Source: Antitrichia curtipendula (Eukaryota; Streptophyta; Bryopsida; Hypnales; Leucodontaceae). Taken from it: 64,000 nt of DNA. The DNA lies in assembly GCA_951230915.1 (NCBI GenBank), contig OX579639.1, positions 1,736,001-1,800,000 on the forward strand. The letters are read 5' to 3'. Of this stretch, positions 1 through 10,880 are shown piece after piece (position 1 is the stretch's first letter; the number at the start of each line of letters is the position of its first letter). The notes under the pieces were generated by a model, which saw nothing but the letters and a program-made list of their open reading frames with translations, made no database searches and was not told the DNA's origin. The position numbers were made by a program, and so were the translations under genes.

Positions 1-47
1 GCTTTTTGGGAGTATAACATGGGAATTGTTTATCCTGTGCTGCGACA
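1..47 (+). mobile_element. Terminal fragment of a TGT element
   Basis: These bases match the gene-3' end of the complete TGT element at 18370-21767 in reverse complement. They share the text GTATAACATGGGAATTG and end in TGTGCTGCGACA at 47. The rest of the element lies left of the window, with its gene presumably on the plus strand. The end falls inside the gene-1 reading frame: base 48 resumes sequence homologous to 55730-55780 reversed. The inserted end supplies five foreign residues (CRSTG) and a stop to the truncated gene. The 5-bp target duplication would be tggtt (48-52); its partner is off-window. Confidence 0.75.
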
Positions 48-1592
48 TGGTTTCATAGACGTGACGAAATCCCAAAACGACAAGGCACTTTCCACCAATT
101 CGGGCCCGGATTTGGTGAATTCCTGAGCAACTTCCATAAGTTTGGGGGCAATGCTAGCTACAAATTCAGCTGTAATCGACAATCTTTTCGAGGTGATCAC
201 AAAATTGGGCCATTGATCACTGTATTTGGCGAAGGGATTACTCAGTCCGGCCTCGTTTGCGGTTTCAGTTAAGCCCGCCTTGTTTGCGGGGTTACTAGGA
301 CCGGCCTCATTTGTCTCGATTACTTGCTTTGGTTGAAGAGAGATGTCTTGTTGATGTACCCTAAACAAATAAGAAGCTTCCAACAAGCTTTCCAATTCAC
401 TTGCCATTGGCAAATGACAAAGATCCTCCAATTGTGAGTCATTTTGAGTTGACAAATGCGGATAGCTCTTATCCAATGGGTTGTCATCAATGGACACATT
501 TTGCGCCATGCCATCAAGTTGCTTTCCATTTTTTGGCAACATCTGCCCTTCAACTCTTGGGCTCAATATGGAGCCCAACATGGGGTTTGATACGGGGCCC
601 AATACGGTGCCCAATACGGGGCTCGATACGGGGCCCAATACGGGACTCGATACGGGGCCCAATACGGGACTCAATACGGGGCCCAATAGGGTGCCCAGTA
701 CGGGGCTCAATACGGGGCTCGGTGTCGTTGGCAAGTCTTGATTGCAAGGTACTTGTGTCATAAAATTTGTAGCATCGCTCTCTATGATATTATCAATTGA
801 TGCAATGGCCCTTGCCATTTGTTCGGGACGAACCTCTTCCCGACGATTTTGTGGTGCAGACGGGATCACCGGTTCCTCCTTCACGGGCCACATGCTTGAA
901 GCACCACTTTGTTCACCCACGGATGTAAAATTGCGTGTGCATATCCAATCCGCCTGAGGAGTTGAAAACACCTCTCCGTCAACACCTTCCACCGTGGCAT
1001 TTGACATTGTAGTTGGAATCTTCGTAGAATCCAAATGTACTCCAATATTTCCCCCCTCCATGATCTCTTTTTTAACCTGCATTAAAGCATATTTTTGTCG
1101 CTTCTGTGATTTTGGTGCCTCGCTTGGACTTGCCTTTGGATCATACAAATCGGGAATATCTTTTTGCCCTTTTGTAAGCAAAAGCGGAGCCGTAGTTGTC
1201 GTTGGATATGTGCTCCATTCCACCTTCCGAGCCAATATGAGCTCAGCATACACCATAGAGGCCACGCTGTAGTTTATGAGACCCTTACTCATTGATTTGT
1301 CCCCGAAGAGGGCCCGCCAAACCTCAAGTGATCGATGGACAAAATGTCCATCCTTGCAATTCGATGGCCTGCAACAGAAACCTCGTGTGTGAATAATGTA
1401 GAACTCACGAGGCCACAACTTGTCGATGTAATACATTTTCACATATTTTTTGCAGATTTTGGAGGTCCAATAAGTTTCTTCTTCCTTCTCCCATTCGCTC
1501 TCTGCTTTGATATTTGGATCATCTAAAATGTCCCAGTGAAGCTCGTGGGCAGTCCCCTTGCTCGTACCTTCTGTTGTCATGGCTGACGACAA
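48..1592 (-). pseudogene. Hx gene 1, N-terminal two thirds, truncated by insertion
   Basis: This is an open frame of about 515 codons starting at 1592 (MSSAM; the second Met matches the start of the copy at 54279). It breaks where the TGT element enters at 47. The N-terminus carries W-T-S-K-I-C followed by KKYVKM, then a Cys/His-rich stretch (GFCCRPSNC, GHFVHRS). This recalls a zinc-binding module, but the first Cys of the presumed C-x2-C pair is Ser here. The middle part (about residues 290-350) is a Pro-Val-Leu-Ser-Gly repeat. The fuller copy (54279-57739) has a RING-H2 finger that is missing here. The frame has no internal stops, so this copy decayed less before it was cut. The function is unknown; I infer an element-encoded accessory protein. 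Confidence 0.6.
561..722 (-). repeat. Short tandem repeat in gene 1 (P-V-L-S/G coding)
   Basis: Degenerate 12-15-bp units of the form gggcccaatacg / gggctcgatacg encode repeats such as SPVLGPV on the minus strand. The homologous stretch at 55176-55260 has roughly half as many units, so the array has changed length between copies while staying in frame. Confidence 0.8.
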
Positions 1593-1759
1593 GTGATATC
1601 AAAAAATAATTGACCTCACTCTCCACCCGTATAGGAGCAACCAGCACAATGAAGCAACGGTTCTAACGTCCAACACGGGTTCCACCTCTAAATGGAGAGA
1701 AGAAGTGAGGAAAAATGGAAAGGCCGTCCGCCTTTATACCCGTCCGCCACCAAACCTAA

Positions 1760-2203
1760 AGTAGGTCCGGCTGCGGACGCCCTCCCAAACCTCCCGAAGC
1801 GGACTAGGTCGTCTGATTGATCGGACGAGTCAGTCTGTCCGCTCGATCGGACGGTCTGGCCGTCCACTGGTTCGAACGGACGGTCTGACCGTCCGATCGA
1901 GCGGACAGACTGACTGTCCGCTGAATCGGGCGGCCAGATCGTCCGATCAATCGGACGATCTGACCGTCCACTTGATCGGACGGTCGGATCGTCCGAGTCG
2001 AACCGCCCGTCGGCTGACCGCCGTCCGCCCGTCTGCCCCGACCGCTATCCGCCCGTCCGCCCCGTCTGGCCGTCCGGTGGTCTGCGTCCGTCGGACGGTG
2101 GCCACTATGTCCGCTGCGTCCGCAACAGCGTCCGTGGACGTTGCGTCCGGACGTCCGATTTTTGGACGTAATTTGCCCCCGGACGTTCCAATTTTCAACC
2201 CTG
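1760..2203. repeat. CGGAC/GTCCG-rich subterminal region of Hx
   Basis: The motif CGGAC and its complement occur dozens of times in both orientations (for example cggacggtctgaccgtccgat and variants around 1860-2000), next to the CAGGGTTG terminus. Similar arrays lie at 53690-54110, 16980-17553, 12960-13320, 8280-8940 and 62500-62740. hAT transposases usually bind short subterminal repeats, so I infer that these are binding arrays. Confidence 0.6.
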
Positions 2204-4025
2204 TCGGTGGTGAGTCTTCTTCCTCATCCATCTCCGTCGTGGATTCTGTCTCGAAGTCCTCCTTCTCGGATTCGAGAATCTCCATCTCCCGGATTGGTGA
2301 ATCCAAGTTGATCGGCTCATTGACGGCCTCCGGGGACAATGGCTTCGCTGGAGTTTCCTCCCGCATGTGGATGAAGTCATCCGGATGTGACTTGGCCGGA
2401 TTCTCCACTGCTCCAATCCGGTTGAGCAGATTACCCCGGATCTGCATCCCTTCTTCCGGTGTCTGGGTCTGATCCGGCGTGGAAGTTCCGCCTTGTTCCG
2501 GAATGCTCTGTCCCTCCCTCTCACTCTGTCCCGGAGAATAAGTCCTCTGAGCCAACCATTCGCACTGCACAAATGGTTTCAGGAGAGACTATAGTCCCCT
2601 TGGTTGCGATAAAACCGGAATCCCCACAACTGGTTTGGACGGAGTCTGGAGATATGAATTGGTGGTGAGATCCGCTTCCGGAAAAGTCGAGAAGTCCATT
2701 GCTCTATCCGGATCGACTCGTGCCACCAAAGTCTGCATCTCTTGGAGTACCTTCTGCATTCGAGCCTCAAAATCTATAAGGATCATTACGACCTTGGATC
2801 CGGCCACGTGTCCCCCTGCCACTAATTGGGCGTCATAGAGTCTCGCCTTGTTCACAACCTCCGCCGGTTGTTCGATCAGGGCTTGGAGGTTCCGGACCAT
2901 CTGCATGGCGTCCCTCTCATTCCTCTGTGCCGCCTCGCATTCTCTTTGTGTCCAGTTCCTCCGGCTTTCCGCCTCCTCTCGGCTTCTCTCCAGGACCTGG
3001 ATCTGCTCGTCCTTTTGACGGATGACTTCCAGATTCGGCCTCCGCCAAATTTCTTCAATGATCTCCGCGGGTGGCACGTTCAGTTCTGTCGCCACCTCTT
3101 CCATGAACTGGATGGCCTTGTGGTGTAGGTTCCAGGCCTGATGCATCCAATCAAACTCAATGTCGAAGAACTCCCTTAGAGGTGGCTTCTCTTCTTCCGG
3201 AACTGGGCTTGGTTCCCGTTGTTCCGTCTCAGGTTGCTTCCCCCGTGAACCCGGATCCGTCGACTTCCGCCTGGGCTTCTTCCGCTCCAAGGCTCCCTCT
3301 TCCGGATCGTCTTCCTCCGCCTCCATCGGCTTGTCCTTCTCCAACTCATCCGTAAGGTCGTATTTGACCAACTCCAACCTGGTGTTGTACACCAGCATCT
3401 CTTCCGACGTCAATACGTCTCCATGGTGGTAGATGTGGAAAAGGTAGGGGCTGATTGGGTTGTACCGGCTTTTGGACACGTGGTCCGCAAGCTTCGACAC
3501 TACCTAAGCTATGATCCGTCCCCAGTGCACCACTCTCTCCTCCATCGCTCAAAAAATCGTGTTGGCCATCGTAACCGTAACCCAAGTAGGTTTTTCCGGA
3601 TACAGTATCAGAATGAGGAAATTCAACACCCTCTTGTGGCGCTCGTCCACACAGTCGCTAATCGCATACCCTTCCTTCGCGTGAGGAGGGTTTCGGAACT
3701 TTCCGATTGCGTACTTATCCGCCCGAGAGGCAAACCCGTCTCCGAACTTCCAGAACGAGTAGACTTCCGCCCATACGTCCTCCATCCATCCCTTGGGCTG
3801 CCCTCGCACCGTCAGCTCGTACTGGTTCGAAGTCCCATTGATCAGCTCCTGAATCAACTCTTCCCCTCTCAGATTCCACGGCCGGTCGATTAATCCGGCA
3901 CACCCTAATCTCTGGAGATCCTGCTCCAATTCTTGTCGAGCAATGGGGTCTGTCGGTATGGACGGACTCACCATCCGGGCAACTACCGACGGCTTTGCGG
4001 ATCGCGGCGCACTAGTTTCCACCAT
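2204..4025 (-). pseudogene. TGT-element acidic coiled-coil gene, decayed copy
   Basis: The start Met at 4025 (MVETSAPRSAK) is chosen because it matches the start at 50587 in another copy. One frame runs to the Hx insertion with three stops: TGA at 3549-3551 (Gly in the other copy), TAG at 3504-3506 and TAG at 2589-2591 (CAG in the other copy). The N-terminal 160-200 residues form a conserved globular domain (DLQRLGCAGLIDRPW, HAKEGYAISDCVDERH, PEKPTxVTVTMANTIF, ISPYLFHIYHHGDV). It recalls the 'putative plant transposon protein' type domain, but that assignment is from memory and weak. Next come an acidic/basic linker and a predicted coiled coil rich in R, E and Q (about residues 320-400). No catalytic motif is recognised. 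Confidence 0.7.
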
Positions 4026-4167
4026 CGCTGCACCGACAAAGCAAACCCTAATCCGGCCTCACCTCTCTCTATCCGTAATCGAACTCTCACCAGACTTTCT
4101 CTCAACCAGCTACGCGCAGACGAGTTTGGAAACTCAAAAGATGGAGAGAGAAAGGCGGGTGGTGGCC

Positions 4168-4175
4168 TTTAAATA
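4168..4175 (-). promoter_or_regulatory. TATA-like box of the TGT-element gene
   Basis: On the minus strand the text reads ggcTATTTAAAggcc, about 145 bp before the start Met at 4025, in a leader conserved with the copies at 50430 and 21460. In the 18370-21767 element the same place has a better match (ctaTATAAAAGG). I infer that it serves as a core promoter. Confidence 0.45.
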
Positions 4176-4786
4176 GCCAAAAGAGCGCCACGAGTTCTCG
4201 GATTGGAACTGGATTAGGTTTCCGTTCCCGAGGCGCGTCCGCTAGCCTCGTAGGCCGGATCCCTAGTCCGTAGGTGGCGGCGCTCCGGTTCATTTCCAGA
4301 AACCCTCATCTGGTCAGATAGGAAACTAATTTCCGGATGAAGGCTTATTCCAAACGTAAGCTTTTCCGGAAGACATCTATCATTTCTTAACCGAAAAAAA
4401 TTTAAAAATCTCTATCTATTCCATCTATTCTACTCTATCTATACGGAAATTAGATTTCCGTGTTGTGACACCATCTGCTGTCCGCGGTCCGCCCGACTGT
4501 TGTAGGAGGATTTTTTTTTCTCCATATTCAACGGTCATCAACAGATGAAGACTATAAGAGTCCTGAAATTGACATATACAAGCACTCCTAAAAAACTGAA
4601 CGCTAAGATTTCCAAGGGCTAGGAGCTGCAATTTTTTGTGTCCCTTGCTTGGTAATGTATGGTTCAATGGAAAGGGGGGCCTTGTTTTTCAAGGCTTTGT
4701 GCATAAATATTTGAACGATTTTATCCAACTGTTATCATTACGTTCTAAATTTCTGATTTCAATATACAGAGCCTAAAACAACCACC

Positions 4787-7700
4787 ATGACTAAGGATTG
4801 GTCTTCTTGGTACAAAACCCTATCAAATGGAAAAGTACAATGCAAGGCTTGCAACTTGGTATTTGCCAAGAAGGCGGTCCGTATGTTTAGTCATTTCAGA
4901 TATGCAGGCACATCGAAGAGTCGTGACAAAGGAATCAGCCTTTGTATTCAAATGACATCTGAAGTTCCAGGTCTATTTGTTCGTTGCAATGGAGTGATTC
5001 CACAAAGAGGTACTCCACACAATGTGGATGGCAACGACACACCTATGCCTATGGTTGTTCATGCTATGTCAAATGCGAGAGACACTGTGAACTCTACCGA
5101 AGAAGACTCATGCACGGCACCAGAGGAATATGTTGGTGGTTCTTCCCAAGGAAATCCAAGTACACAAACATTAGGTGGACGTGGAACTCAGCGGACATCA
5201 AGCAGTAGGCCTCAAAGATAGAGTAGGCTAGTAGAAGGATTCAAAAAAGCAAATAAACGCACTTTGAATGCAATATGTGCCAATTTCTTTTATGCAGCAA
5301 ACATACCATTTGCTGTAGCTCGAAATCCAGCCTTCAAAAAAGTAGTGAAGAAAACGGCGGAGTTTCACCAACTTTATAGCCTACCATCATACCATGATCT
5401 ACGTCATAAATTGCTTGACCAAGCAAAGGTAGACTTAGAGGTCAATCTCCGTAAGCGGACAGAAATCAGTATTAGGAAGTTTGGAGCCACATTGTCTATT
5501 GATGGGTGGACCTCGGTTTCAAATCGGCCATTGATAAATGCCATGCTTGTGTCATCCGCGGGTGAGCAATTCCTAGGATCGGTGGATACAACTGGGAAAA
5601 CTAAAGATGCTCCATATTTGGCCTCTATATTAGAGAGTTTCATAGAACAAGTGGGCCCTGCAAATGTAATGCAGGTGAGTACAGATAATGCGGCTGTAAA
5701 TCCAACAGTATGGAATTTAGTATCTACTACCTATCCCCACATTTTTTTTTCAAGGTTGCGTGGTGCATGCCTTGAATTAGTTGATAAAAGATTGGGCAAA
5801 CGAACAATGGATTGATGACGTCGTGAAAGATTCCCGAAAGACAGTCAAATTCTTCAAGAAGAAGCACATGCCGCTTGCGATATTTGGAAAATATTCGACG
5901 CAGTACAACTTGTTGTTGGCGGTGGAAACAAGATTTGCCTCGAATTACAACATGGTTGCACGTATGCTCAAGGTGAAAGCACAATTGCAACAAACTGTGA
6001 CAAATCCGCAATGGGAGGAATATGCTAGAAAGTACTCGTGAAAATCCAAAACTCGTTTAGAATCCGAATGGGTGAAGTAGACCATTCTAAGTGGGCATTT
6101 TTGGCATCGTTGTCAAAATTTTGAAGATGTGACAGCTCCAATTGTCAATGCTCTTCGTGATTTGGATGCGAAAACACCATGCATGGGCAAGGTGTTACAT
6201 ATTATGAGGAAACTAGAGAAGCACGTCCTCACTTTAGACAAAGAGACTTTTTGTTTGGCTTTGGACAAAGCCATCCCGTTGGTGAAGGCGTTCTACGAAC
6301 GACGTGATATGGTGAAGATCGATTTACATTATGCAGGAGCACTTTTGAATCCCTACTTTCTTGAAGACAAAGAACTAGCCGATGACACCGATGCCATGGC
6401 TGCATACAAGCGCGTTTTGATGCAAATATGTACACCTTTAGAGTATGCAAAGGTGGTGAAGGAATTTGTAGCCTTCCGCCATAGGGAACCTCCGTTCCAC
6501 AACATGTTGGATCCGGGTGAACAACAATTGTTGGCGCATGCTTGGTGGAATTTTGAGGGCGCGTGCGAGAAGCTCATTGCTCCAATTGCCAAGAGGATTT
6601 TGGCCCAACCGGTGTCATTGTCTTCATGTGAACGAAATTGAAGTAGCTACTCTTTTGTTCACAACAAATATTGGAACAAGTTGAAGCCACAAAGAGCACA
6701 GGATTTGGTATATGTGTATACCAATTCCAAAGTCCTCGGTGCATCAAAGCAAAATGACAAGAAGAAGTGGTACGATGAGAACCTCGAGTCGGAGGATTCG
6801 GCCTTGTCTTCATCGGAAGATGAGGGTGGTGAATCCGATGAAGAAGTTGATCCCTTCATAGACGATGAAGATGACCACGGCATCCGCAATTTCAATGATG
6901 AACCGCTTCGAAGCCTACCTCATTATGATGCAGACATCGGAGATGATTGTGAAGACCCTTACAAGTTTTTGTTGGATGAGGACGACTATGAATATGACAA
7001 AGGTGGACCTTCCATAGCTAAATACTTAGATGGAATCGAGTTGTTGCGTAGTGAAAACATTCTAGCAAATAGGGAAAATACTCATGCGAAGGTAGCGAAG
7101 GAAGATGAGGAAATAGTTATAGGTGATGAAACTCTCCAAATGGATGAAGTGATTTGAATTCCCGAGTGTCCATCCATGACAACGGTAGGAGCGGAAGAAA
7201 ATGATCAACACGAAGACATGAGAGAGTGTACGGTGAAGTCTCACACAAATGTGGTCAACCAAAGTATTGAATTATCAAGGGCATTGACAAGCGAAACTAT
7301 TGGACTTTTCGGCATTCAAAATGTCCAAGCACCTCGAATAGAGGGAAGTCAAGATCCACGTGTATTGGAACCTATGTGTCCAATGCCAGACCGCAACGCC
7401 AAAGACATGAAGCAACTTGTGCGAGATCCTCAATTACCATCACGTAGCGGTCCTCGACATGCACTATATACAAGCGGTAGCACAACTTTGAATGGTCCTG
7501 GAGACTCACGGTTAAAAAAAAAACATTTGAGCAATTTGAAATAATTGCGTATTGGTGCCAATCCAAATCCATCCGTTTCATCAGACAACAATGATGTGCA
7601 AACATTGGAATCTATGTTTTGTCAATTTTCTGGCCATGCAAAGCATTCTCCGATCAAATCTTCAAACCCTACACTGGAAGCTTTGTCCGTAGAGAAGATA

Positions 7701-8102
7701 AACATTCCAGGAGGTTCGGAAGCACGTCCACCCGCGGTGAAGGAATCCAAAAAAGCTAAGAGGAAAAGAATAATGGAGCCTTTTGCAATCTCTCCATTGA
7801 AAAAACAAAATGTAGGTAGAACCCCCCTTAATTCAAGTCTGCCGCTAACCAAGCGAAAGGTGAAACCAATCCACGACCCTAAGGGAGGTATTGGAAAGTC
7901 TCTACTAAAAGTCAAAAGGGATCATAAGTTAGGTAGACTAGTGAGATCAGGCGCATCGAAACAAGTACAAGAAGGAGGGAAGATTGTACAATCTTCATCA
8001 AATAGTATGCAAAATTCATCCAACGATGATGATTCCGGATGGGATACAACAGGTCATAGTAGCGGGGCTGAAGTCAAAGGAGATAGTGACTACCAGCCTT
8101 AG
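4787..8102 (+). pseudogene. Hx hAT transposase (BED + DUF659), copy A, decayed
   Basis: The start Met (MTKDWSSWYKTL) is the first in the conserved frame. A BED-type zinc finger (CKAC...SHF...C, residues 20-60) is followed by a low-complexity linker. Next come a DUF659/RNase H-like core with LSIDGWTS and STDNAA, which hold two of the presumed catalytic acids, and a C-terminal hAT dimerisation region (WWNFEGACEKL, SSCERN, SFVHNKYWNKLKP). A long acidic, then basic, tail follows. Lesions shared with copy B are a 9-T run (5742-5750) that shifts the frame, TAG 5778-5780, TGA 6639-6641 (Trp expected), TGA 7155-7157 and TAA 7542-7544. Lesions private to this copy include TAG near 5219 (CAG in copy B), TGA near 6040 and TAG near 6077. 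It cannot encode an active transposase. Confidence 0.85.
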
Positions 8103-8993
8103 TCCATAAAGATTGAGAAGATGTAAACTTGGGTGTTTAGTTTCTTCCTCTAAACACATTATGTTATGACAATTCATTGTTTGAACTTTAAGTTTGTAAT
8201 ACAAATTTGCTCATTCATGTTGTGCATGTACCATCAAAATTTTGTTTTTTCAAATACCTTAAAACTAGAGAAGAATTTGGACTGTCTGTCCACTTGTCCG
8301 AGTGTTCGCCCGTCCGCCTCGTTGCCTGTCTACGCCTCGGTCACTTCCGTCCGCCCCTCGGACTGTCCGACCACTCGTCAGACCATCCCATTCGCCCCTT
8401 GGACAGTCCGACCAGCATTTGGACTGCCCCCTCGTCCGACTTTCGGTTGGACCTTCCCGTCCGACTTTCGGTCGGATCCTCCCGTCCTATTTTTGGTGGG
8501 ACCCTCCTGTTCGACTTTCGGTTGGACCATCTCGTCCGCGCACTGTGGGGGCAATCCTTTGATTTGTGTCCGCCTCGGAGTATCCGACCAGCTTTCGGAC
8601 CCTCCTGTCTGATTTTCTGTTGGACCCTCCCGTTCGTGCACTGTGCGGGCAATCCTTTGATTCGTGTCCCCCTCGGACTGTCCGACCAACGTTCGGACCC
8701 TCCAGTCCGATTTTCCGTCGGACCCTCCCGTTCGTGCACTGTGCGGGCAATCCTTTGATTCGTGTCCGCCTCGAACTGTCTGACCAGCTTTCGGACCCTT
8801 CCGTCTGATTTTTCGTCGGACCATCCCATTTGTGCACTGTGCGGCCAATCCTTTGATTTGTGTTTGACTCGGACTGTCCGACCAGCTTTCGGATCCTCTC
8901 GTCAGACTTTCCGTTAGACCATCTCATTCGACTTTTGAATCAGGTGTTCGTCTATTTAGAAGTTCATGTTTTTTTCTCATTTGATGAAGCATA
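8103..8993. repeat. 3' flank of the transposase gene with a 98-bp tandem array
   Basis: After the last stop there is a GTCCG/CGGAC-rich tract (8280-8940). Within it a 98-bp unit repeats about four times from roughly 8450 to 8935; the anchor cactgtg recurs at 8541, 8639, 8737 and 8835, exactly 98 bp apart. Copy B (62490-62740) keeps only a short version, so the array expanded in copy A or contracted in copy B. Open frames here are repeat artefacts. Confidence 0.8.
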
Positions 8994-9339
8994 CACTACT
9001 AGAAAATTTGTGACCAAAACAACAAAATTTGTATTCAAATCTGTTGATTGCATTTGTTGTTTTGGGCGCAACTCAAATCTATTGATTGCATCTGTTGTTT
9101 TGGACGTGTTGTTTTGGCCAAGGATCAACTCAAATATGTTGATTTTTTTCTGTTGTTTTGGCCATTTTTACAAGGGATTTTCTTTTCTTTTTCAAAATTT
9201 TCAAAATTATTTTTTTAAGCTGCTTGGAAATTGCAGGCAGCCTGCCACCTAGGCAACCCGCCGCGTGGCGAAGCCACCTAGACAGTCCCCACGTGGCAGT
9301 GCCACCTAGGCAACCCACCACGTGAGCGGGTGCTGCTGT

Positions 9340-9400
9340 GGGGCTTCGAACCTTGGACCTCATGGTTGAGGTCCAAAGTTCGTAGCCATTGCCCCATGTA
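9340..9400 (-). other. tRNA-like (SINE-head-like) segment
   Basis: On the minus strand this reads tggggcaatggctacg, then a ggacctcaaccatgaggtcc hairpin, then GGTTCGAAGCC. The first resembles an RNA polymerase III A box (TGG-N5-TGG type), and the last closely matches a B box (GGTTCGANNCC). Spacing between them is close to that in tRNA genes. No full cloverleaf or poly-A/T tail was established, so a chance match remains possible. Confidence 0.3.
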
Positions 9401-9474
9401 AATTATTAAGTGACTAAATAAGATGTAGAATTCTATATAACTAGTTTTTGCATTGGTTTTTATTTGCTTTACTA

Positions 9475-9830
9475 AAATCAGCAGACTTTGGAGGCCATTT
9501 GGATATAGTAAAACAATTTTTTTTTTAAACTTTCTACTAAAAAAAGTTGAAAAATCAAGTTAAATTTCACCTCCAAAAATCCGTTTGTGGTTTTGATCCT
9601 CTATTCAATAGTTATGGACAGAAATCAGAGAAGGTGTTCGAAAATGTCAAAAAAAATGTTTCTTGCTATCCCTCTCTGATTTTTGTCCATAACTTTTTAT
9701 TGGAGGATCAAAACCACAAACGGATTTTTGGAGGTGAAAGTTAGCTTGATTTTTCAACTTTTTTTTAGTTCAAAGTTTTTTGAAAATAGTTATTCTACTA
9801 TGCCAAAATGTCCGCCAAAGTCTACTGAAT
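9475..9830. repeat. Long foldback (inverted repeat) inside the CACTA element
   Basis: The left arm (agactttggaggccatttgg ... ctccaaaaatccgtttgtgg) is mirrored by the right arm (ccacaaacggatttttggag ... ccgccaaagtctactgaattg). The arms are roughly 150 bp, with mismatches, around a central tract at about 9610-9670. Transcription would give a long hairpin. Confidence 0.8.
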
Positions 9831-10880
9831 TGAAAAATCACTGAATTTTTGAATGATTAAGTTAAAAAAATAAAAGTCATTATATTTAAAATTTCAATTG
9901 TGGTGTTTAACCTTGAAATGGTAAAGGCACCAAATTTTGGTGTCAACAATATTTTGAAGTTAAATTAAAAGTCATCAAGTTACCAATTTTGATAGTTCAT
10001 ATTTTTTTGAAATTTTTTTTGAAATCTTGTTTTAGCATCACAATCCGATTTTGAAATTGAATGACTATGATTTTTTCTAGTTTTGTGCAAGCATGTGTAT
10101 TGCTAATCTTCATTTTCTAATGTTGAGCACTCTTAGAAACGAGTGTCAAATATATTGGAACTTGGAAAAAAAATTTGTGCTTGAATGTCTTCAAACTTTG
10201 GAGATTTTGTTAACATTTGATCTTGTTGAAAGTATGTTAAAAGAATTTCAAACCAATTACGCCTATTTGTCATAGTTGCCTAGTTCATTTGTTTTAAAAA
10301 AAAATGACCTTTTGAGATATACAGAGTAACTTTTAATCCCCACTTAATTGGATTGGTCTAAAATTTTATAGGCATTGAGCCAGTAGTAAAACAGATCTTT
10401 AAAAAAAAAAATTTATAAGAATCATATTCAACAAATATTGCATTGTAGAAGGTCCATCCAAAAATGGATTGAAATTATGCTTTAAGGCTTTAAGGATTAG
10501 TTAATTATTTGACATCAATGTGCCAGGTTTGTCCTACATAATGCTAAAGGTACAAAAACAATCCACAATCCTCCAAAATCTTCTAAAATGTACAATGGTC
10601 TCAGTTGAATCTAAATTTTTACAAAGATTTCAGAAGATTCCAGAAGATTTTAGAAGATTCCAAAAGATTCTAAAAGATTCCAAAAAAATTCCAAAAAGGT
10701 TCCATATTCAACAAGATGTTGCTGATTTGGTCATTCTACTATTCAAATCAACATAAAATTGGTAGCCTTCTCTTGGTATTAACAAAAAGTTCTAAAATTA
10801 GTGAAAATGGTCATTCTAGTGCACGAAACAACAGAAATCAGTTGATTTTTTGGTGATTTGGTCATGGTTTTCTAGTAGTG

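Larger units (their letters stand above)
48..2203 (-). mobile_element. 5' part of an Hx (hAT-type) element, interrupted
   Basis: On the minus strand this begins with CAGGGTTGAAAATTGG at 2203, the same terminus found at 53679 (CAGGGTTGACGAATTGG). A CGGAC/GTCCG-rich leader of about 440 bp follows, and then gene 1. The element lies in the coding sequence of a TGT-element gene: the frame is interrupted after residues DSPP, where the copy at 52400 continues with KKRK. The expected 8-bp duplication is tcggtggt (2204-2211); the other copy is off-window. A TGT element in turn interrupts this one at 47/48. CAGGG ends and 8-bp duplications are typical of hAT elements; the assignment rests on this and on linkage to the transposase gene in the other copy. 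Confidence 0.65.
2204..4470 (-). mobile_element. TGT element, truncated by the Hx insertion
   Basis: On the minus strand it begins TGTCACAACACGGAAA at 4470, matching the start of the element at 50142. It then carries the promoter region, the 5' leader and the gene. It is cut at 2203/2204 by the Hx terminus. The sequence right of 4470 (ccatctgctgtccgcgg) is homologous to the leader of the Hx transposase gene near 58674, so this element inserted just upstream of that gene. The expected 5-bp duplication is ccatc (4471-4475); the partner is off-window. Confidence 0.7.
8994..10880. mobile_element. Non-autonomous CACTA element
   Basis: Perfect 13-bp inverted ends (CACTACTAGAAAA at 8994; TTTTCTAGTAGTG ending at 10880) are flanked by the 3-bp duplication ata (8991-8993, 10881-10883). 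The ends match the plant CACTA consensus. Copy B of the surrounding Hx sequence has the uninterrupted site agcataggattcc at 62764-62776, which confirms the insertion and its limits. There is no transposase frame. The interior holds a foldback (9475-9830), a G+C-rich block with gccacctaggcaaccc repeats (9235-9325) and AT-rich sequence. Confidence 0.93.

Noticed and set aside
8166..8927. Overlapping frames of 150-180 codons on both strands
   Set aside because: They arise from the GTCCG-rich 98-bp tandem array and have no domain.
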